This document shows, piece by piece, positions 25,429 through 36,403 of a DNA stretch of 64,000 nucleotides; position 1 is the stretch's first letter; each line of letters starts with the position of its first letter. This DNA is from Clostridium chrysemydis (GTDB lineage: Bacteria > Bacillota > Clostridia > Clostridiales > Clostridiaceae). The notes beneath the pieces were generated by a model. The model was not told where the DNA came from. It worked only from the letters and a program-made list of their open reading frames with translations, and did not search any database. The position numbers and the translations under genes were made by a program. The stretch covers positions 393,347-457,346 of the forward strand of contig NZ_JADEKP010000002.1 of assembly GCF_015234215.1 (NCBI RefSeq), in the 5' to 3' direction.

Positions 25429-26367
25429 TTGAAAAAGAAAATTATATTAATAAGCGGAATAATTATAATAGGATTAATTTTTGCATTTATAAAATTTAAC
25501 GATAAAGGAATAGGTATGGCAAATTCCAATGATACTATAAGTATAACCCATAGATATGGAGTTACAGAGGTTAAGAAAAATCCAAAAAGGGTTGTAGTTT
25601 TAGATTACGGTGCATTAGATATAATAAAATCAATGGGTGAAGATGTAATAGCACTTCCAAAATCATCACTTCCAACTTACCTTGAAAACTTTAAAGATGA
25701 AAAGTATGTAGATTTAGGTTCTTTAAAAGAATTTAATATGGAAAAGATAAACGAATTAAAGCCAGATTTAATAATAATAGAAGGAAGACAGGGAGATTAT
25801 TATGATGAGTTATCAAAGATAGCTCCAACTATAGGTCTTGGAACTATAAATAATGATCATTTTAAATCACTTAATGATAATATAGATATCTTATCTAAAA
25901 TTTATGGAAAAGAAGATTTTTCGAAGAAAAAGGTTGAAGAAATCAATTCTAGAATTTCAAAGATAGGTGAAAAGGTTAAAAAGGAAAATCGTAATGCACT
26001 AGTAGCTATGGTTTATGATGGAAATATAAGTGTTTATGGACCTTCTTCAAGATTTGGGATGATTTATGATAAATTTTTATATAATCCTGTAGATAAAAAT
26101 ATAAAAGTAGAAGGTCATGGTCAAAATGTATCAAATGAATATATTTTAGATAAAAATCCAGAATATCTATTTGTTATTGATAAAGGTGTAGTAAGCAGCA
26201 CAAACGGTGAAAAGGCAAAAAATATAATGGAAAACGAATTAATAAAAAGAACAGATGCTTATAAAAATGGTAAGATAATATACTTAGATACCAAAACTTG
26301 GTATCTAGGAGGTGCAGGTATTATAGCTACTGAAAATATGTTAGATGAAATGGAAAAAACATTATAA
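25429..26367 (+). CDS. Siderophore-binding protein, membrane-anchored (YclQ/CeuE-like)
   Basis: A 312-residue class III periplasmic-type binding protein. The start is TTG (25429) after AGGAGG. Residues 4-22 form a hydrophobic signal segment. There is no lipobox and no cysteine near the cleavage zone, so the protein is probably tethered by an uncleaved anchor rather than lipidated. The mature part has the VTEVKKNPKRVVVLDYGALDIIKSMG opening of CeuE/YclQ proteins and FNMEKINELKPDLIII. It delivers iron-siderophore to the permease encoded upstream. Confidence 0.85.
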   Translation: MKKKIILISGIIIIGLIFAFIKFNDKGIGMANSNDTISITHRYGVTEVKKNPKRVVVLDYGALDIIKSMGEDVIALPKSSLPTYLENFKDEKYVDLGSLKEFNMEKINELKPDLIIIEGRQGDYYDELSKIAPTIGLGTINNDHFKSLNDNIDILSKIYGKEDFSKKKVEEINSRISKIGEKVKKENRNALVAMVYDGNISVYGPSSRFGMIYDKFLYNPVDKNIKVEGHGQNVSNEYILDKNPEYLFVIDKGVVSSTNGEKAKNIMENELIKRTDAYKNGKIIYLDTKTWYLGGAGIIATENMLDEMEKTL

Positions 26368-26377
26368 AATACTAAGA

Positions 26378-26420
26378 AATGCAAGAGGGTACTTTAAAAG
26401 TAATCTCTTGCATTTTATTT
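26378..26420 (+). terminator. Terminator of the siderophore operon
   Basis: AAATGCAAGAG/CTCTTGCATTT stem with inner TACTT/AAGTA pairing and T-rich tail. Confidence 0.88.
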
Positions 26421-26477
26421 AATATTGTTAATAATTTACTACAAAAATGTGAACAAAATTGCAATTATATTAATTCT

Positions 26478-26510
26478 ACGTTAAATACAAAAACAATACG
26501 TAAATTAACG
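26478..26510 (+). promoter_or_regulatory. Phased ACGT(T/A) repeats before phosphate genes
   Basis: ACGTTAAAT (26478), ACGTAAATT (26498) and ACGTTGTAA (26508) are spaced 20 and 10 bp apart, one face of the helix. They lie around a possible promoter (TTGCAA 26459-26464, 17 bp, TAAATA). They could be a binding array for a Pho-type response regulator. Confidence 0.35.
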
Positions 26511-26600
26511 TTGTAAATTATTTAAAAGGAATTTCTAAAATAATATACTAAAGAAGTAATTAAAAAGAGTAATTTAATTGTAAATTGAGGAGTTGACAGA

Positions 26601-27227
26601 ATGTTTAATTTAAATCCTAAAGACGATAAATTTTTTGAAATGTTTATAGAACAAGCTAAAATAATAAATGAAGCTGCTGTCCTATTAAAAAAATCACTAG
26701 AAAATTTAGATGAAAAAGAAGTAATAGCTAAACAAATAGGAAAACTTGAACATAAAGGTGATGATTTAGAAAGACATAGTGTAATTGAACTTAACAATGC
26801 CTTTATAACACCGATAGACAGAGAGGATATACATAGACTTGTAAAGTGGATGGATGATATATTAGACTACATAGATTCAACAAGCAGTAAGTTCTTAATG
26901 TATGATATTAAAGAAAGCAGACCAGAAGCTATAGAGATGTGTAGCATGGTAATAAGAGCTACTGAAGAAACTTTAGATCTTATGGAAGAACTTAAGAAAA
27001 TAGGTAAAAAGCATAATAAAATGCTTGATAAAATTAAAAAGATAAATGAAATTGAACATAATGGAGATCTACTTTACAGAAAAACAATTGCAATATTATT
27101 CAAAGATGAAAAAGATGTTTTAAATATAATTAAATGGAAAGACATATATAATTCACTTGAAAATACATTAGATATGTGTGAAAAGGTTGCAGCTATCGTA
27201 GAAGGAGTTGTAATGAAGCATGCATAG
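26601..27227 (+). CDS. DUF47/PhoU-like phosphate transport accessory protein
   Basis: A 208-residue, all-helical protein of the DUF47 family, with Glu/Asp-rich segments (EHKGDDLERH and EIEHNGDLLYRK) that form the metal-binding PhoU-like repeats. Its stop overlaps the PiT gene by 8 bp. It likely modulates that transporter. A TTGAGGAG site precedes the ATG. Confidence 0.88.
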   Translation: MFNLNPKDDKFFEMFIEQAKIINEAAVLLKKSLENLDEKEVIAKQIGKLEHKGDDLERHSVIELNNAFITPIDREDIHRLVKWMDDILDYIDSTSSKFLMYDIKESRPEAIEMCSMVIRATEETLDLMEELKKIGKKHNKMLDKIKKINEIEHNGDLLYRKTIAILFKDEKDVLNIIKWKDIYNSLENTLDMCEKVAAIVEGVVMKHA

Positions 27228-28218
27228 TACAGTTGTAATAACAGTCATAATAGTTGTACTAGCTGTAGCATTTGATTTTATTAATGGATTTCATGATACT
27301 GCAACAGCTGTAGCTACAACAATAACTACAAGAGCTTTATCGCCAGGGGTTGCAATAGCTCTTTGTGCTGTATTTAACTTTATAGGGGCATTTTTAGGAA
27401 CTGCTGTTGCTAAAACAGTTGGTGATAATATTATTAATCATGAATTTATGCCTCAATGGGTAATAATAGGAGTGCTTATATCTTGCGTTGTCTGGAATCT
27501 TATAACTTGGTATTTTGGTATTCCAAGTAGTTCATCACACGCACTTATTGGTTCTTTAATAGGTGGTGGTGTTGTTTATAACGGTACTATAAAAGTTATT
27601 CAATGGAATAATGTATTTGATGAAGTAGTAGTATGGCTTATCCTTGGGCCTTTAATAGGTTTTATTTTAGGATATTTTATAATAGTTATTTTAAATTGGA
27701 TTTTAAAGCCTTTTAAGTTAGCTGTAGTAAATAAGCTATTCTTAAAGTTACAAATAGTAGCTTCTGCTTTTATGGCTTTAAACCACGGTTCAAATGATGC
27801 TCAAAAATCAATGGGTATTATAACTATGGCCTTAATAAGTGGAGGGTTTATAAGTACTTTTGAAGTTCCAGATTGGGTAATATTTGCTTGTGCTTTAGCT
27901 ATGGCACTTGGAACTTCAATTGGAGGAAAGAAAATAATTAGAACTATGGGAAGTGGAATGACAAAGTTAACACCAGTTAAAGGGTTCGCAGCTCAAATGG
28001 GAGCAGCAACATCAATTTTAGGGGCTACACTTTTCCACGCACCAGTAAGTACAACTCAAGTAATAACTACAACTATTATGGGAGTAGGGGCATCAGAGAA
28101 CTTAAAATCAGTTAAGTGGGGAGTTGCTAAAGATATTATTTGGGCCTGGGTACTAACAATACCATTAAGTGCTGTTATATCAGGTGGAGTTGTTTTTGTA
28201 ATGAAACTATTTATATAA
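27220..28218 (+). CDS. pit: PiT-family inorganic phosphate transporter
   Basis: A 332-residue membrane protein with about 10 helices and the duplicated PiT signatures DFINGFHDTATAVAT near the N terminus and ALNHGSNDAQKSMGI in the second half. It imports phosphate with H+ or Na+. It is translationally coupled to the DUF47 gene and followed by a perfect-palindrome terminator. Confidence 0.92.
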   Translation: MHSTVVITVIIVVLAVAFDFINGFHDTATAVATTITTRALSPGVAIALCAVFNFIGAFLGTAVAKTVGDNIINHEFMPQWVIIGVLISCVVWNLITWYFGIPSSSSHALIGSLIGGGVVYNGTIKVIQWNNVFDEVVVWLILGPLIGFILGYFIIVILNWILKPFKLAVVNKLFLKLQIVASAFMALNHGSNDAQKSMGIITMALISGGFISTFEVPDWVIFACALAMALGTSIGGKKIIRTMGSGMTKLTPVKGFAAQMGAATSILGATLFHAPVSTTQVITTTIMGVGASENLKSVKWGVAKDIIWAWVLTIPLSAVISGGVVFVMKLFI

Positions 28219-28255
28219 AAAAATCTCATGAGAAATTTCTCATGAGATTTTTTTA
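28217..28255. terminator. Terminator after pit
   Basis: AAAATCTCATGAGAAA/TTTCTCATGAGATTTT palindrome with T run. Confidence 0.93.
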
Positions 28256-28381
28256 GGGTAAAAATTACAATTTATAAATAATTAAGATATAAATTTTCCA
28301 TTAAAGTAGATTTTTTTCTTTAAAAAGGATAAAATTAGATTTGCATATATAAAAAGATTAAGATGAAAAAGGAGAGGTAAG

Positions 28382-29272
28382 ATGTACATTATTAACTTCA
28401 TTAGAGGTTTCTGTATGGCATTAGCAGATAGTGTACCTGGAGTTTCAGGTGGGACTATAGCTTTTATTTTAGGTTTTTATGATAAGTTTATAAATTCTTT
28501 AAATAGCTTAATATCAGGAACTAAAGAAGAAAGAATTAATGCAATAAAATTTTTATTTAAACTTGGAATAGGTTGGGTTTGTGGATTCGTTTTATCAGCA
28601 TTATTTATAACATCAATTTTTGAATCACATATCTACGAAATAAGTTCTTTATTTATAGGATTTATAATAGTAGCTATACCAATGATTTTTAAAGAAGAAA
28701 AAGAAAGCATAGTAGGACATTATAAAAACATAATATTCCTTATAATTGGAATAATTTTAGTTTTTTCAATAACATATTTTAATCCTATGACAGGAGGAAG
28801 TGGAATTTCTGTTTCTGTGGAAAGTTTAAATGTAGGGTTAATAATTTATATTTTTGTATCAGCTATGGTAGCTATATCAGCTATGGTTTTACCTGGTATA
28901 TCAGGGTCAACTATACTTTTAATATTTGGTTTATACGCACCTATAATGGGAGCTGTAAAAGGTGTTATTAAATTTGACTTAAGGTTTTTACCTGTTGTTA
29001 TAATTTTTGGACTTGGAGTTTTAGCTGGAATAGCTTTAACTATAAGAGGAGTTAAATTCTCTTTAGCAAATTATAGATCTCAAACAATATACTGCGTTTT
29101 AGGACTTATGATAGGTTCTTTATATGCTGTAGTTATGGGACCTTTAACTTTAAGCACTCCAAAGCCTGCAATGGATTTAAGCACATTTAGTCCATTATAC
29201 TTTATTATAGGTGGTGCTTTAATAATAGGACTTGAAAGATTAAAGATAGCTTTAGAAAAAAAGAAGAATTAA
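28382..29272 (+). CDS. DUF368 polyprenyl-phosphate translocase (PopT-like)
   Basis: A 296-residue membrane protein with about 9 helices in two related halves. Conserved signatures are ADSVPGVSGGTIAFILGFYD at the N terminus and MVLPGISGSTILLIFGLY in the second half, both diagnostic of DUF368. Members of this family have been reported to flip undecaprenyl phosphate back across the membrane for cell-wall recycling. Monocistronic with AGGAGAGG site. Confidence 0.88.
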   Translation: MYIINFIRGFCMALADSVPGVSGGTIAFILGFYDKFINSLNSLISGTKEERINAIKFLFKLGIGWVCGFVLSALFITSIFESHIYEISSLFIGFIIVAIPMIFKEEKESIVGHYKNIIFLIIGIILVFSITYFNPMTGGSGISVSVESLNVGLIIYIFVSAMVAISAMVLPGISGSTILLIFGLYAPIMGAVKGVIKFDLRFLPVVIIFGLGVLAGIALTIRGVKFSLANYRSQTIYCVLGLMIGSLYAVVMGPLTLSTPKPAMDLSTFSPLYFIIGGALIIGLERLKIALEKKKN

Positions 29273-29278
29273 AATAAT

Positions 29279-29318
29279 TAAGACCTAATAGGAATTTTCC
29301 TATTAGGTCTTAAATTTT
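29279..29318. terminator. Bidirectional terminator
   Basis: AAGACCTAATAGGAA/TTCCTATTAGGTCTT hairpin between convergent genes, reaching into the stop codon of the chemoreceptor gene. Confidence 0.9.
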
Positions 29319-31317
29319 AGTCTATTTTGAATTCATCAACTAGTGTTTTAATATCAACTGAGTTTTCAGATAGCTCTTGAGCACTTATTGCAACTTCATT
29401 ACTTGAGTTGTTTAATTCTTCAGAAGAAGCTGATATCTCTTCTGATGAAGCCGCTATCTCTTCTGAAACTGCAGATATTTCTTCTATATTTTTAATGATT
29501 CCATCTTTATCAGAATTTATAACGTTAAATCCATCAGTTATATTCTTAATTTTTGGAGTCATAGTAGTTACTGATTCTGTTATATCTTCAAATGATTTTA
29601 GTGTAGCATTTATAGTTACCTTTTGACCATCTAAATCACTATTCATAGTATCAGTATCTTTTATTATAGTTTTTGTTGTATGAAGCAATTCATTTACTAT
29701 ATCGTAAATTCCATTTGAAGACTCTTTACTTCTTTCAGCAAGGCTTCTAATTTCTTCAGCGACTACAGCAAATCCCTTACCAGCTTCGCCAGCTCTTGCA
29801 GCTTCAATAGCAGCATTTAATGCAAGTAAGTTAGTTTGTTCAGCTAAGCTGTTAATTAAATCTGTAATTGCATTAACTTTTTCTATATTTGATCCCATAT
29901 CATTTATGTTTGATGAGAATGTTTTAAAGTTATTAGTAAAACTTTCAATTGAAGAAATTAAATCACCTAAATCATTATAGCTTGAACCTGTTTTTGATGA
30001 AATTTCTTCTGTCATTTCATTTATTGATTTTATGGCATTTAGCATTTCGTTTAACTTATTACCAAAACCATTTAAAGTACCAACTATATCAGTAAGGTTT
30101 GAAGCTTGTGATGTAGTACCGTCAGCAACATCTGCTATAGCCGTTGATATGCTTTGAGTAAGTGCTGAAAGTTCTTCTGAAATTGCAGCTAAGTTAGTTG
30201 CGTTACCTTCGATTGTATTAGTTGCATTTTTAACAGAAGATATCATATGAGACATAGATGATTTTGAAGCTTGAAGAGAAGTACACATATCACCAACTTC
30301 ATCATTTAAAGTAAGGATTTTTTCATCTATTGTACCTGTGAAATCTCCTTGTGCTATCTTATCAACTTCATCTTTTGCAACTATTAAACCTTTAGTTAAG
30401 TATTTACCTACAAATATTATTATAACTGAAAGTACAGCAACGGAAACTACGCATACTAAAGCTAAAATATCTCTAAGCCAACTTAAATCTTTAAGTACAT
30501 TATCACGATTTACATAAACTGCAGAAACTAAATCAGTACCAGGTATTTTTGAATATGAAGTATAATCAGTTTCACCTTCAAAAGTATATTCACCAAAGCC
30601 ACTGTCAGCTTTTAGCATCTTACCTTGAATATCTGCTAAATCTTTAAATTTAGGATCTTTTTCAGCTTCTTTTATTATGTTTCCTATTTTCATTATGTTT
30701 GAATCAGTTGCAGCTACAACATCACCAGATGGAGTTAAGATATAAGCTGCTCCGTTATCTAAGAATTTGATGTTTTTAATAGTAGAATTTAAATCGTCAC
30801 CACTTCTTACGCATATAAGTGCACCATTTATTTTCCCATCTTTTTTAATTGGAACTGAGTACATCATTACGACATTACCTGAATGAGGGCTTATAAAAGG
30901 TGGTTGAAGGTAGTTTTCTCCTGAAATGGCTTTTTCAAAGAAAGGCTTACCCTTTAAATTCTCTTTAGTACCATCAGTATAAACAGCATCACCATTTAAA
31001 GTTGCATATCCTATAGTAACGTCACCACGTTCTTTAGCGACACGTGCTAATTCTTTCATAGTATCTTTATCTAAGTTTGTGACTTCACCATCACCTGCAA
31101 CCATATTTAATGTGTCAAAATTATTATTTATATTAGATTGGATTGAATTAGAAATATTCTTTGAAATTTCTATCATTAACTCTTCACTATTTCCCTCTAA
31201 GGCTTTTTCACCTATTTGATAAGCTATTACACCAAAAATAATATTAAAAATTATTATTACAGGAATAAAAATAGCTAAGAGTTTAGATTTAATGCTTGAA
31301 AATTTAATTTTCTTCAT
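29317..31317 (-). CDS. Methyl-accepting chemotaxis protein with dCache sensor
   Basis: A 666-residue chemoreceptor. TM1 is at about residues 12-35 and a large extracytoplasmic dCache region covers about 40-280 (with [22 protein letters not shown]). TM2 is near 285-305, followed by HAMP and a long cytoplasmic signalling domain. The hairpin tip sequence is [24 protein letters not shown]-like around residue 500. It probably senses amino acids or carboxylates. No other chemotaxis gene is near. Minus strand, monocistronic. Confidence 0.93.
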   Translation of the reverse strand: MKKIKFSSIKSKLLAIFIPVIIIFNIIFGVIAYQIGEKALEGNSEELMIEISKNISNSIQSNINNNFDTLNMVAGDGEVTNLDKDTMKELARVAKERGDVTIGYATLNGDAVYTDGTKENLKGKPFFEKAISGENYLQPPFISPHSGNVVMMYSVPIKKDGKINGALICVRSGDDLNSTIKNIKFLDNGAAYILTPSGDVVAATDSNIMKIGNIIKEAEKDPKFKDLADIQGKMLKADSGFGEYTFEGETDYTSYSKIPGTDLVSAVYVNRDNVLKDLSWLRDILALVCVVSVAVLSVIIIFVGKYLTKGLIVAKDEVDKIAQGDFTGTIDEKILTLNDEVGDMCTSLQASKSSMSHMISSVKNATNTIEGNATNLAAISEELSALTQSISTAIADVADGTTSQASNLTDIVGTLNGFGNKLNEMLNAIKSINEMTEEISSKTGSSYNDLGDLISSIESFTNNFKTFSSNINDMGSNIEKVNAITDLINSLAEQTNLLALNAAIEAARAGEAGKGFAVVAEEIRSLAERSKESSNGIYDIVNELLHTTKTIIKDTDTMNSDLDGQKVTINATLKSFEDITESVTTMTPKIKNITDGFNVINSDKDGIIKNIEEISAVSEEIAASSEEISASSEELNNSSNEVAISAQELSENSVDIKTLVDEFKID

Positions 31318-31632
31318 GACAACTCTCCTTTGATTTTGTGTAAAATATAATTATATTCAATTTTTAATTATATTTTTATTAATTCCATAAACATTATAGC
31401 AACTTACATACTTTAATTACAGAGATTTACATTTTATTTACAGTTTGTTATCTATATGGAAATAATTTAGTAAAATTCATATAATTTATAAGTATTTCAA
31501 GTCTTACTATATTATCGTTAACTTAATTAAAAAATGAATAAAAAGTCGAAAGATTGAGGATGATAATTATAGAAGAAATTAGCATTTTGCATATTTTATA
31601 ATAGAATAATAAATTAGATTGAGGTGAAGTTT
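31318..31632. other. Divergent intergenic region
   Basis: About 315 bp of very AT-rich DNA between the divergent chemoreceptor and transaldolase genes. A TATAAT (about 31597) fits a promoter for the rightward gene. I see no clear repeat, riboswitch or ORF. Confidence 0.5.
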
Positions 31633-32268
31633 ATGAAATTATTTATTGATACTGCAAATATAGAAGAAATTAAAAAAATTAATGAACTTGGAATTATTTC
31701 AGGTGTAACAACTAACCCTAGTCTAATATCAAAAGAAAAAGCTATTTTAATTGATTCTATAAGAGAAATATCAAAATTAATAGAAGGACCTGTTAGCGCA
31801 GAAGTAACTAGCGATACTGCAGAAGGTATGGTTAAAGAAGGAAAAGAACTTTCTAAAATTAATAAAAACGTAGTTATAAAAATCCCTATGTCAGAAGAAG
31901 GCTTAAAGGCTGTAAAAATCTTAAATAGTGAATCTGTAAAAACAAACGTAACATTAGTTTTTTCAGCTATGCAAGCTTTACTTGCAGCAAGGGCTGGAGC
32001 TACATTTGTAAGTCCTTTTATAGGAAGAATAGATGATACTGGTAATGATTCTATAAATGTAATATCAGATATAGTAGAGATTTTTAAAAAACATAATATT
32101 TCTACAGAAATAATTTCAGCAAGTATTAGAAGTCCTAAAAATGTATTAGATGCAGCAAGAGTCGGTAGTAACATAGCAACAGTTCCTTATAAAACTTTAA
32201 TTCAAATGATAAGTCATCCTTTAACACATATAGGAATAGAAAAATTTAATAAAGATAATAAAAAGTAA
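31633..32268 (+). CDS. Transaldolase / fructose-6-phosphate aldolase family
   Basis: The ATG at 31633 follows GAGGTGAAG; the GTG at 31624 overlaps that site. The 211-residue length and sequence fit the short TalC/FSA type: [15 protein letters not shown] at the start, GVTTNPSLI, and the Schiff-base lysine in [14 protein letters not shown] near residue 84. It acts in non-oxidative pentose-phosphate metabolism or C3+C3 aldol chemistry. Stands alone. Confidence 0.9.
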   Translation: MKLFIDTANIEEIKKINELGIISGVTTNPSLISKEKAILIDSIREISKLIEGPVSAEVTSDTAEGMVKEGKELSKINKNVVIKIPMSEEGLKAVKILNSESVKTNVTLVFSAMQALLAARAGATFVSPFIGRIDDTGNDSINVISDIVEIFKKHNISTEIISASIRSPKNVLDAARVGSNIATVPYKTLIQMISHPLTHIGIEKFNKDNKK

Positions 32269-32272
32269 TTTA

Positions 32273-32303
32273 AAAGATATCGCAAAAGCGGTATCTTTTT
32301 TTC
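32273..32303 (+). terminator. Terminator
   Basis: AGATATCGC/GCGGTATCT hairpin followed by T run. Confidence 0.88.
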
Positions 32304-32692
32304 TTTTAGAAAACTAAAAAGAAAAAATTATATAAAAAATTTAAATGAAAAAGGTTCATATAAAAATATTTAAAATAGTTTCTAAAATAAAAAAACAAAA
32401 TAAATATTAAATTAGAGATTCTTAAAGAAATAAAGAGAAAGTAGAAGAAGGATTCTTTAAATTACTAAAAATAGAATATAGGAAACCTTAAATATATAGA
32501 TTAAAGAATGAAAAAATTGTATTTATAGGAAATAGAAGTTACTTAAAGTAATTTAAAGATTAGTATGGTGAAAGTCCTATAAAAACATTAAATACTTTGG
32601 AAAATGGTTTTATAAGGCTGAAAATGACATTGTTTAAATTTGTAAACTTAGTATAATTCTCTTCATAAGATAGTTAATTGAGGTGAAGAATT
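32304..32692 (+). promoter_or_regulatory. Long structured leader of kdpABC
   Basis: 389 bp without an ORF. Visible pairings are ATTCTTTAA (32452-32460) with TTAAAGAAT (32501-32509), the local hairpin TTACTTAAAGTAA (32539-32551), and a longer hairpin CCTATAAAAAC with GTTTTATAAGG (32576-32617), directly after GGTGAAAGTCC (32567-32577). No terminator is obvious. A c-di-AMP (ydaO-type) riboswitch precedes kdp genes in some Firmicutes, but the highly conserved ydaO core is not evident. No kdpF-like peptide is seen. Confidence 0.45.
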
Positions 32693-34348
32693 ATGGAATG
32701 GATAGGACTTGTAGTCTTAATTTTAGCTTTTATTATTGCAACTATTATAATAGGAAAATATCTTTATAATATCATCTTTAATAAAAAATCATTTATAGAT
32801 CCTGTTATGGATAAGGTGGACAGCTTTATTTATAAATTAGCAGGAATAAAAAATGATGAGATGAATTGGAAAGGCTATATAAAAGCGTTACTAATTACTA
32901 ATGGAGTAATGATTGCTATAGGGTTTTTATTACTTGTAGGTCAACAATTAATAGCAGGAACTAATGAAGGAAGGCTTGATATGAATTTTCATACAGCCCT
33001 TAACACAGCTGTAAGTTTTATGACAAACACAAACCTTCAAGATTATACAGGAGAATTAAATTTAACTAACATATCACAAATGATAGTTATCACAGTATTT
33101 ATGTTTACGTCAGCTGCAACTGGGTTTGCTATTTCTGGTGCATTTATAAGAGGAATAACAGGAAGAGGCATAGGAAATTACTATAGAGACTTAATTAGAA
33201 TAATAACAAGATTATTAATACCGGTCTCAATTATAGCATCTGTTATTCTTATATCACAAGGAGTTCCACAAACTCTTAGTAGCACTAAAATAGTACAAAC
33301 TCTTGAGGGAAATACTCAAACTATAGCTTACGGACCTGTAGCGTCTTTAGAGAGTATTAAACATCTAGGTACAAATGGTGGAGGATTCTTTGGTGCAAAT
33401 TCTGCTCACCCTTTTGAAAATCCAACACCCCTTACAAATGTTTTAGAAATGTTTTTAATGATGCTAACTCCTGGTGCTTATATTTATGTGTTTGGAAAAG
33501 CTATAAAAAATAAGAAAGCAGCAAGGATGATATTTTTAGTAGCATTATTTTTATTTGTTATAGTAATTCCAGTAATATATTTTGCAGAACTTAAAGGAAA
33601 TCCTATTTTTAATAGTTTAGGTATAACTAATTCTATTGGAAATATGGAAGGAAAAGAAGTTAGAAATGGGATATTTGGATCATCTTTATTTAGTACTGTA
33701 ACAACAGCCTTTACAACAGGGTCAGTAAATAATATGCATGATTCACTAACTCCTATAGGAGGCGCAGTTACATTGTGGAATATGATGCTAAACTGTGTAT
33801 TTGGAGGGAAGGGTGTAGGATTTATTAACTTAATTCTTTATGTTATCGTAGGTGTATTTATATGTGGACTTATGATAGGTAGAACTCCAGAGTTTTTAAG
33901 AAAGAAAATAGAACCTAAAGAAATGAAGCTTATTGCATGTATTATTTTAATACATCCTATCTCAATACTTGTACCGACAGCTATTTCTGCATTATTTAAT
34001 CAAGGAAGCTTAGATGGATTTCACGGATTTACGCAAATGTTATATCAATTTACAACATCTGCTGCAAATAATGGTTCAGGATTTGAAGGGCTTAAAGACA
34101 CTACGGCTTTTTGGAATATATCAACTAGCGTTGTTATGATAATTGGAAGATATGTATCTATGATTCTTATGCTAGCTTTAGCAAGCTCACTTGGATCTAA
34201 AAAGCCAATATCAGAATCAGCTGTATCTTTTAAGATTGATAGTGTTTTATTTTCTGGTATTTTACTTGGAACTATTTTAATAATAGGGGCACTGACATTT
34301 ATGCCAGTTTTAGTATTAGGACCACTTTCAGAATTTTTAACTATGTAG
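32693..34348 (+). CDS. kdpA: K+-transporting ATPase subunit A
   Basis: A 551-residue, ~10-helix K+ channel-like subunit. Selectivity-filter segments typical of KdpA are visible ([61 protein letters not shown]). Full length. It is first in the kdpABC operon, 13 bp before kdpB. Together they form the high-affinity K+ pump. Confidence 0.97.
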   Translation: MEWIGLVVLILAFIIATIIIGKYLYNIIFNKKSFIDPVMDKVDSFIYKLAGIKNDEMNWKGYIKALLITNGVMIAIGFLLLVGQQLIAGTNEGRLDMNFHTALNTAVSFMTNTNLQDYTGELNLTNISQMIVITVFMFTSAATGFAISGAFIRGITGRGIGNYYRDLIRIITRLLIPVSIIASVILISQGVPQTLSSTKIVQTLEGNTQTIAYGPVASLESIKHLGTNGGGFFGANSAHPFENPTPLTNVLEMFLMMLTPGAYIYVFGKAIKNKKAARMIFLVALFLFVIVIPVIYFAELKGNPIFNSLGITNSIGNMEGKEVRNGIFGSSLFSTVTTAFTTGSVNNMHDSLTPIGGAVTLWNMMLNCVFGGKGVGFINLILYVIVGVFICGLMIGRTPEFLRKKIEPKEMKLIACIILIHPISILVPTAISALFNQGSLDGFHGFTQMLYQFTTSAANNGSGFEGLKDTTAFWNISTSVVMIIGRYVSMILMLALASSLGSKKPISESAVSFKIDSVLFSGILLGTILIIGALTFMPVLVLGPLSEFLTM

Positions 34349-34361
34349 AGAGGGGATTATA

Positions 34362-36389
34362 ATGAAGAGCAATGGTTTTGTAACAAAGGAAATAATAAAT
34401 ACATCAATAAAAAATTCCTTTAAAAAATTAAATCCTAAAGATATGATAAAAAATCCTGTAATGTTTGTAGCCTATATTGGGATGATTATTACAGGGCTTA
34501 TGACAATATTTATAAATAATCTTAGAATATATAATTTTGTTGTAACTTTTATTATATTTTTAACAATACTTTTTGCAAACTTTGCTGAAAGTATTGCAGA
34601 AGGAAGAGGAAAAGCACAAGCTGATTCTTTAAGAAACACAAAAAAAGATGCAAAAGCAAAGCTTTTAAAAAATGGCTTTGACTATGAAATAATAGATGCA
34701 AAACTTCTAAAAAAAGGTGATTTAGTATTAGTTTGTGCAAATGATATAATCCCAAATGATGGAGATGTTATAGAAGGATTAGCATCTGTTAATGAATCTG
34801 CTATAACTGGTGAATCTGCACCTGTTATAAAAGAACCAGGAGGAGACTTTTCATCAGTTACAGGAGGTACTACAGTAGTATCAGATTGGATTAAGGTTAG
34901 AATTTCAAAAGACCCTGGAGAGTCATTTTTAGATAAAATGATATCTTTAGTTGAAGGAGCATCAAGAAAGAAAACTCCAAACGAAATTGCATTAAATACA
35001 TTACTTATGGCATTAACTTTGATATTTATAGTTGTAATAATTACATTAAAGCCTATGGCAGACTACGTAGGAATAGATATAAGTGTAACAACTTTAATTG
35101 CACTTTTAGTTTGCTTAATACCAACTACAATCGGAGGGCTTTTATCATCAATTGGTATAGCTGGTATGGATAGGGTAACAAGGTTTAATGTTATAGCTAT
35201 GAGCGGAAAGGCAGTTGAAGCTTGCGGTGATGTAGATGTAATGATGCTAGATAAGACTGGGACTATAACATTTGGTAACAGACTAGCTGCAGATTTTATA
35301 GAAGTTTTAGGAGTAGATAAAGATACATTAATAAAAAAGGCTGTATTAACATCAATAAAAGATACTACACCAGAAGGAAAATCTACAGTAGATTTAGGAA
35401 GAAAACTTGGAATAGTAATAGATGAAAGTTCTATTATAGATGCAGATTTTATTGAATTTTCTGCAAGTACAAAAAGTAGCGGTATAAAATTAAATGATGG
35501 AAGAGAAATAAAAAAAGGTGCAGCATCAGAAATGAAAAAATATGCAAAAGAAAATGGGTGCGATATTCCAAAGGATTTAGATAAAATTGTAGATGATATT
35601 TCAAATCTTGGAGGAACTCCTTTAGTTGTTTCTGAAAATGGCAAGATATTTGGAGTTATCTATTTAAAAGATACCGTAAAACCAGGTCTTAAAGAAAGAT
35701 TTCAAAAACTTCGTGAGATGGGAATAAAAACTGTGATGTGTACAGGGGATAACCCTCTTACAGCAAAAACTATAGCTAAAGAAGCTGGTGTTGATGATTT
35801 TATAGCAGAATGCAAACCAGAAGATAAAATAGAAGCTATAAAAAAAGAGCAAAGTTTAGGAAAAATAGTTGCTATGACTGGAGACGGAACAAATGATGCT
35901 CCAGCTCTCGCGCAAGCTGACGTAGGTTTAGCTATGAATTCAGGAACTATAGCTGCAAAAGAAGCTGCAAATATGGTAGATCTAGATTCAGATCCAACTA
36001 AAATAATAGATGTAGTTGGAATTGGAAAACAGCTTTTAATAACTAGAGGAGCTCTTACAACTTTCTCTATTGCAAATGATTTAGCTAAATATTTTGCTAT
36101 AATTCCAGCTATGTTTACTATTGCTATTCCTAATATGGAAATCTTTAATATTATGAAATTAAATAGTCCAACTTCAGCTATAATAAGTGCTTTAATTTTT
36201 AATGCTATAATCATACCGCTTTTAATACCAATAGCTTTAAAAGGAGTTAAATATGTACCGATGAGTCCAGAAAAAATACTTAGAAAAAATTTATTTATAT
36301 ACGGGCTTGGAGGGGTTATTGCACCATTTATAGGGATCAAAATTATAGATGTTATAACAACATCACTATTAAGAGCTATTGGATTATAG
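34362..36389 (+). CDS. kdpB: K+-transporting P-type ATPase subunit B
   Basis: A 675-residue P-type ATPase. The phosphorylation motif DKTGT begins at D297. The TGES actuator motif (AITGESAPV), the [14 protein letters not shown] hinge motif and KdpB-type membrane helices are present. It hydrolyses ATP to drive K+ through KdpA. Complete and in frame; AGAGGGG site. Confidence 0.97.
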   Translation: MKSNGFVTKEIINTSIKNSFKKLNPKDMIKNPVMFVAYIGMIITGLMTIFINNLRIYNFVVTFIIFLTILFANFAESIAEGRGKAQADSLRNTKKDAKAKLLKNGFDYEIIDAKLLKKGDLVLVCANDIIPNDGDVIEGLASVNESAITGESAPVIKEPGGDFSSVTGGTTVVSDWIKVRISKDPGESFLDKMISLVEGASRKKTPNEIALNTLLMALTLIFIVVIITLKPMADYVGIDISVTTLIALLVCLIPTTIGGLLSSIGIAGMDRVTRFNVIAMSGKAVEACGDVDVMMLDKTGTITFGNRLAADFIEVLGVDKDTLIKKAVLTSIKDTTPEGKSTVDLGRKLGIVIDESSIIDADFIEFSASTKSSGIKLNDGREIKKGAASEMKKYAKENGCDIPKDLDKIVDDISNLGGTPLVVSENGKIFGVIYLKDTVKPGLKERFQKLREMGIKTVMCTGDNPLTAKTIAKEAGVDDFIAECKPEDKIEAIKKEQSLGKIVAMTGDGTNDAPALAQADVGLAMNSGTIAAKEAANMVDLDSDPTKIIDVVGIGKQLLITRGALTTFSIANDLAKYFAIIPAMFTIAIPNMEIFNIMKLNSPTSAIISALIFNAIIIPLLIPIALKGVKYVPMSPEKILRKNLFIYGLGGVIAPFIGIKIIDVITTSLLRAIGL

Positions 36390-36403
36390 AGGAGAGGATA
36401 ATT

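Noticed and set aside
28217-28255. Palindrome as a regulatory operator
   Set aside because: Perfect palindrome with T run directly after a stop codon; a terminator is sufficient.
31614-32174. Long ORF on the minus strand over the transaldolase gene
   Set aside because: Antisense shadow of a clear TalC-type gene; composition (Ser/Ile/Phe-rich) and lack of a ribosome site are typical of shadows.
32626-32658. Tiny ORF before kdpA as a kdpF
   Set aside because: Only 10 codons, no membrane helix and no ribosome site.
32418-32660. c-di-AMP (ydaO) riboswitch call for the kdp leader
   Set aside because: Tempting from gene context, but the strongly conserved GACAGCTAAC-type core could not be found; kept only as an undefined structured leader.
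35702-36340. Long minus-strand ORF inside kdpB
   Set aside because: Antisense shadow of the P-type ATPase frame, which is complete with all motifs.
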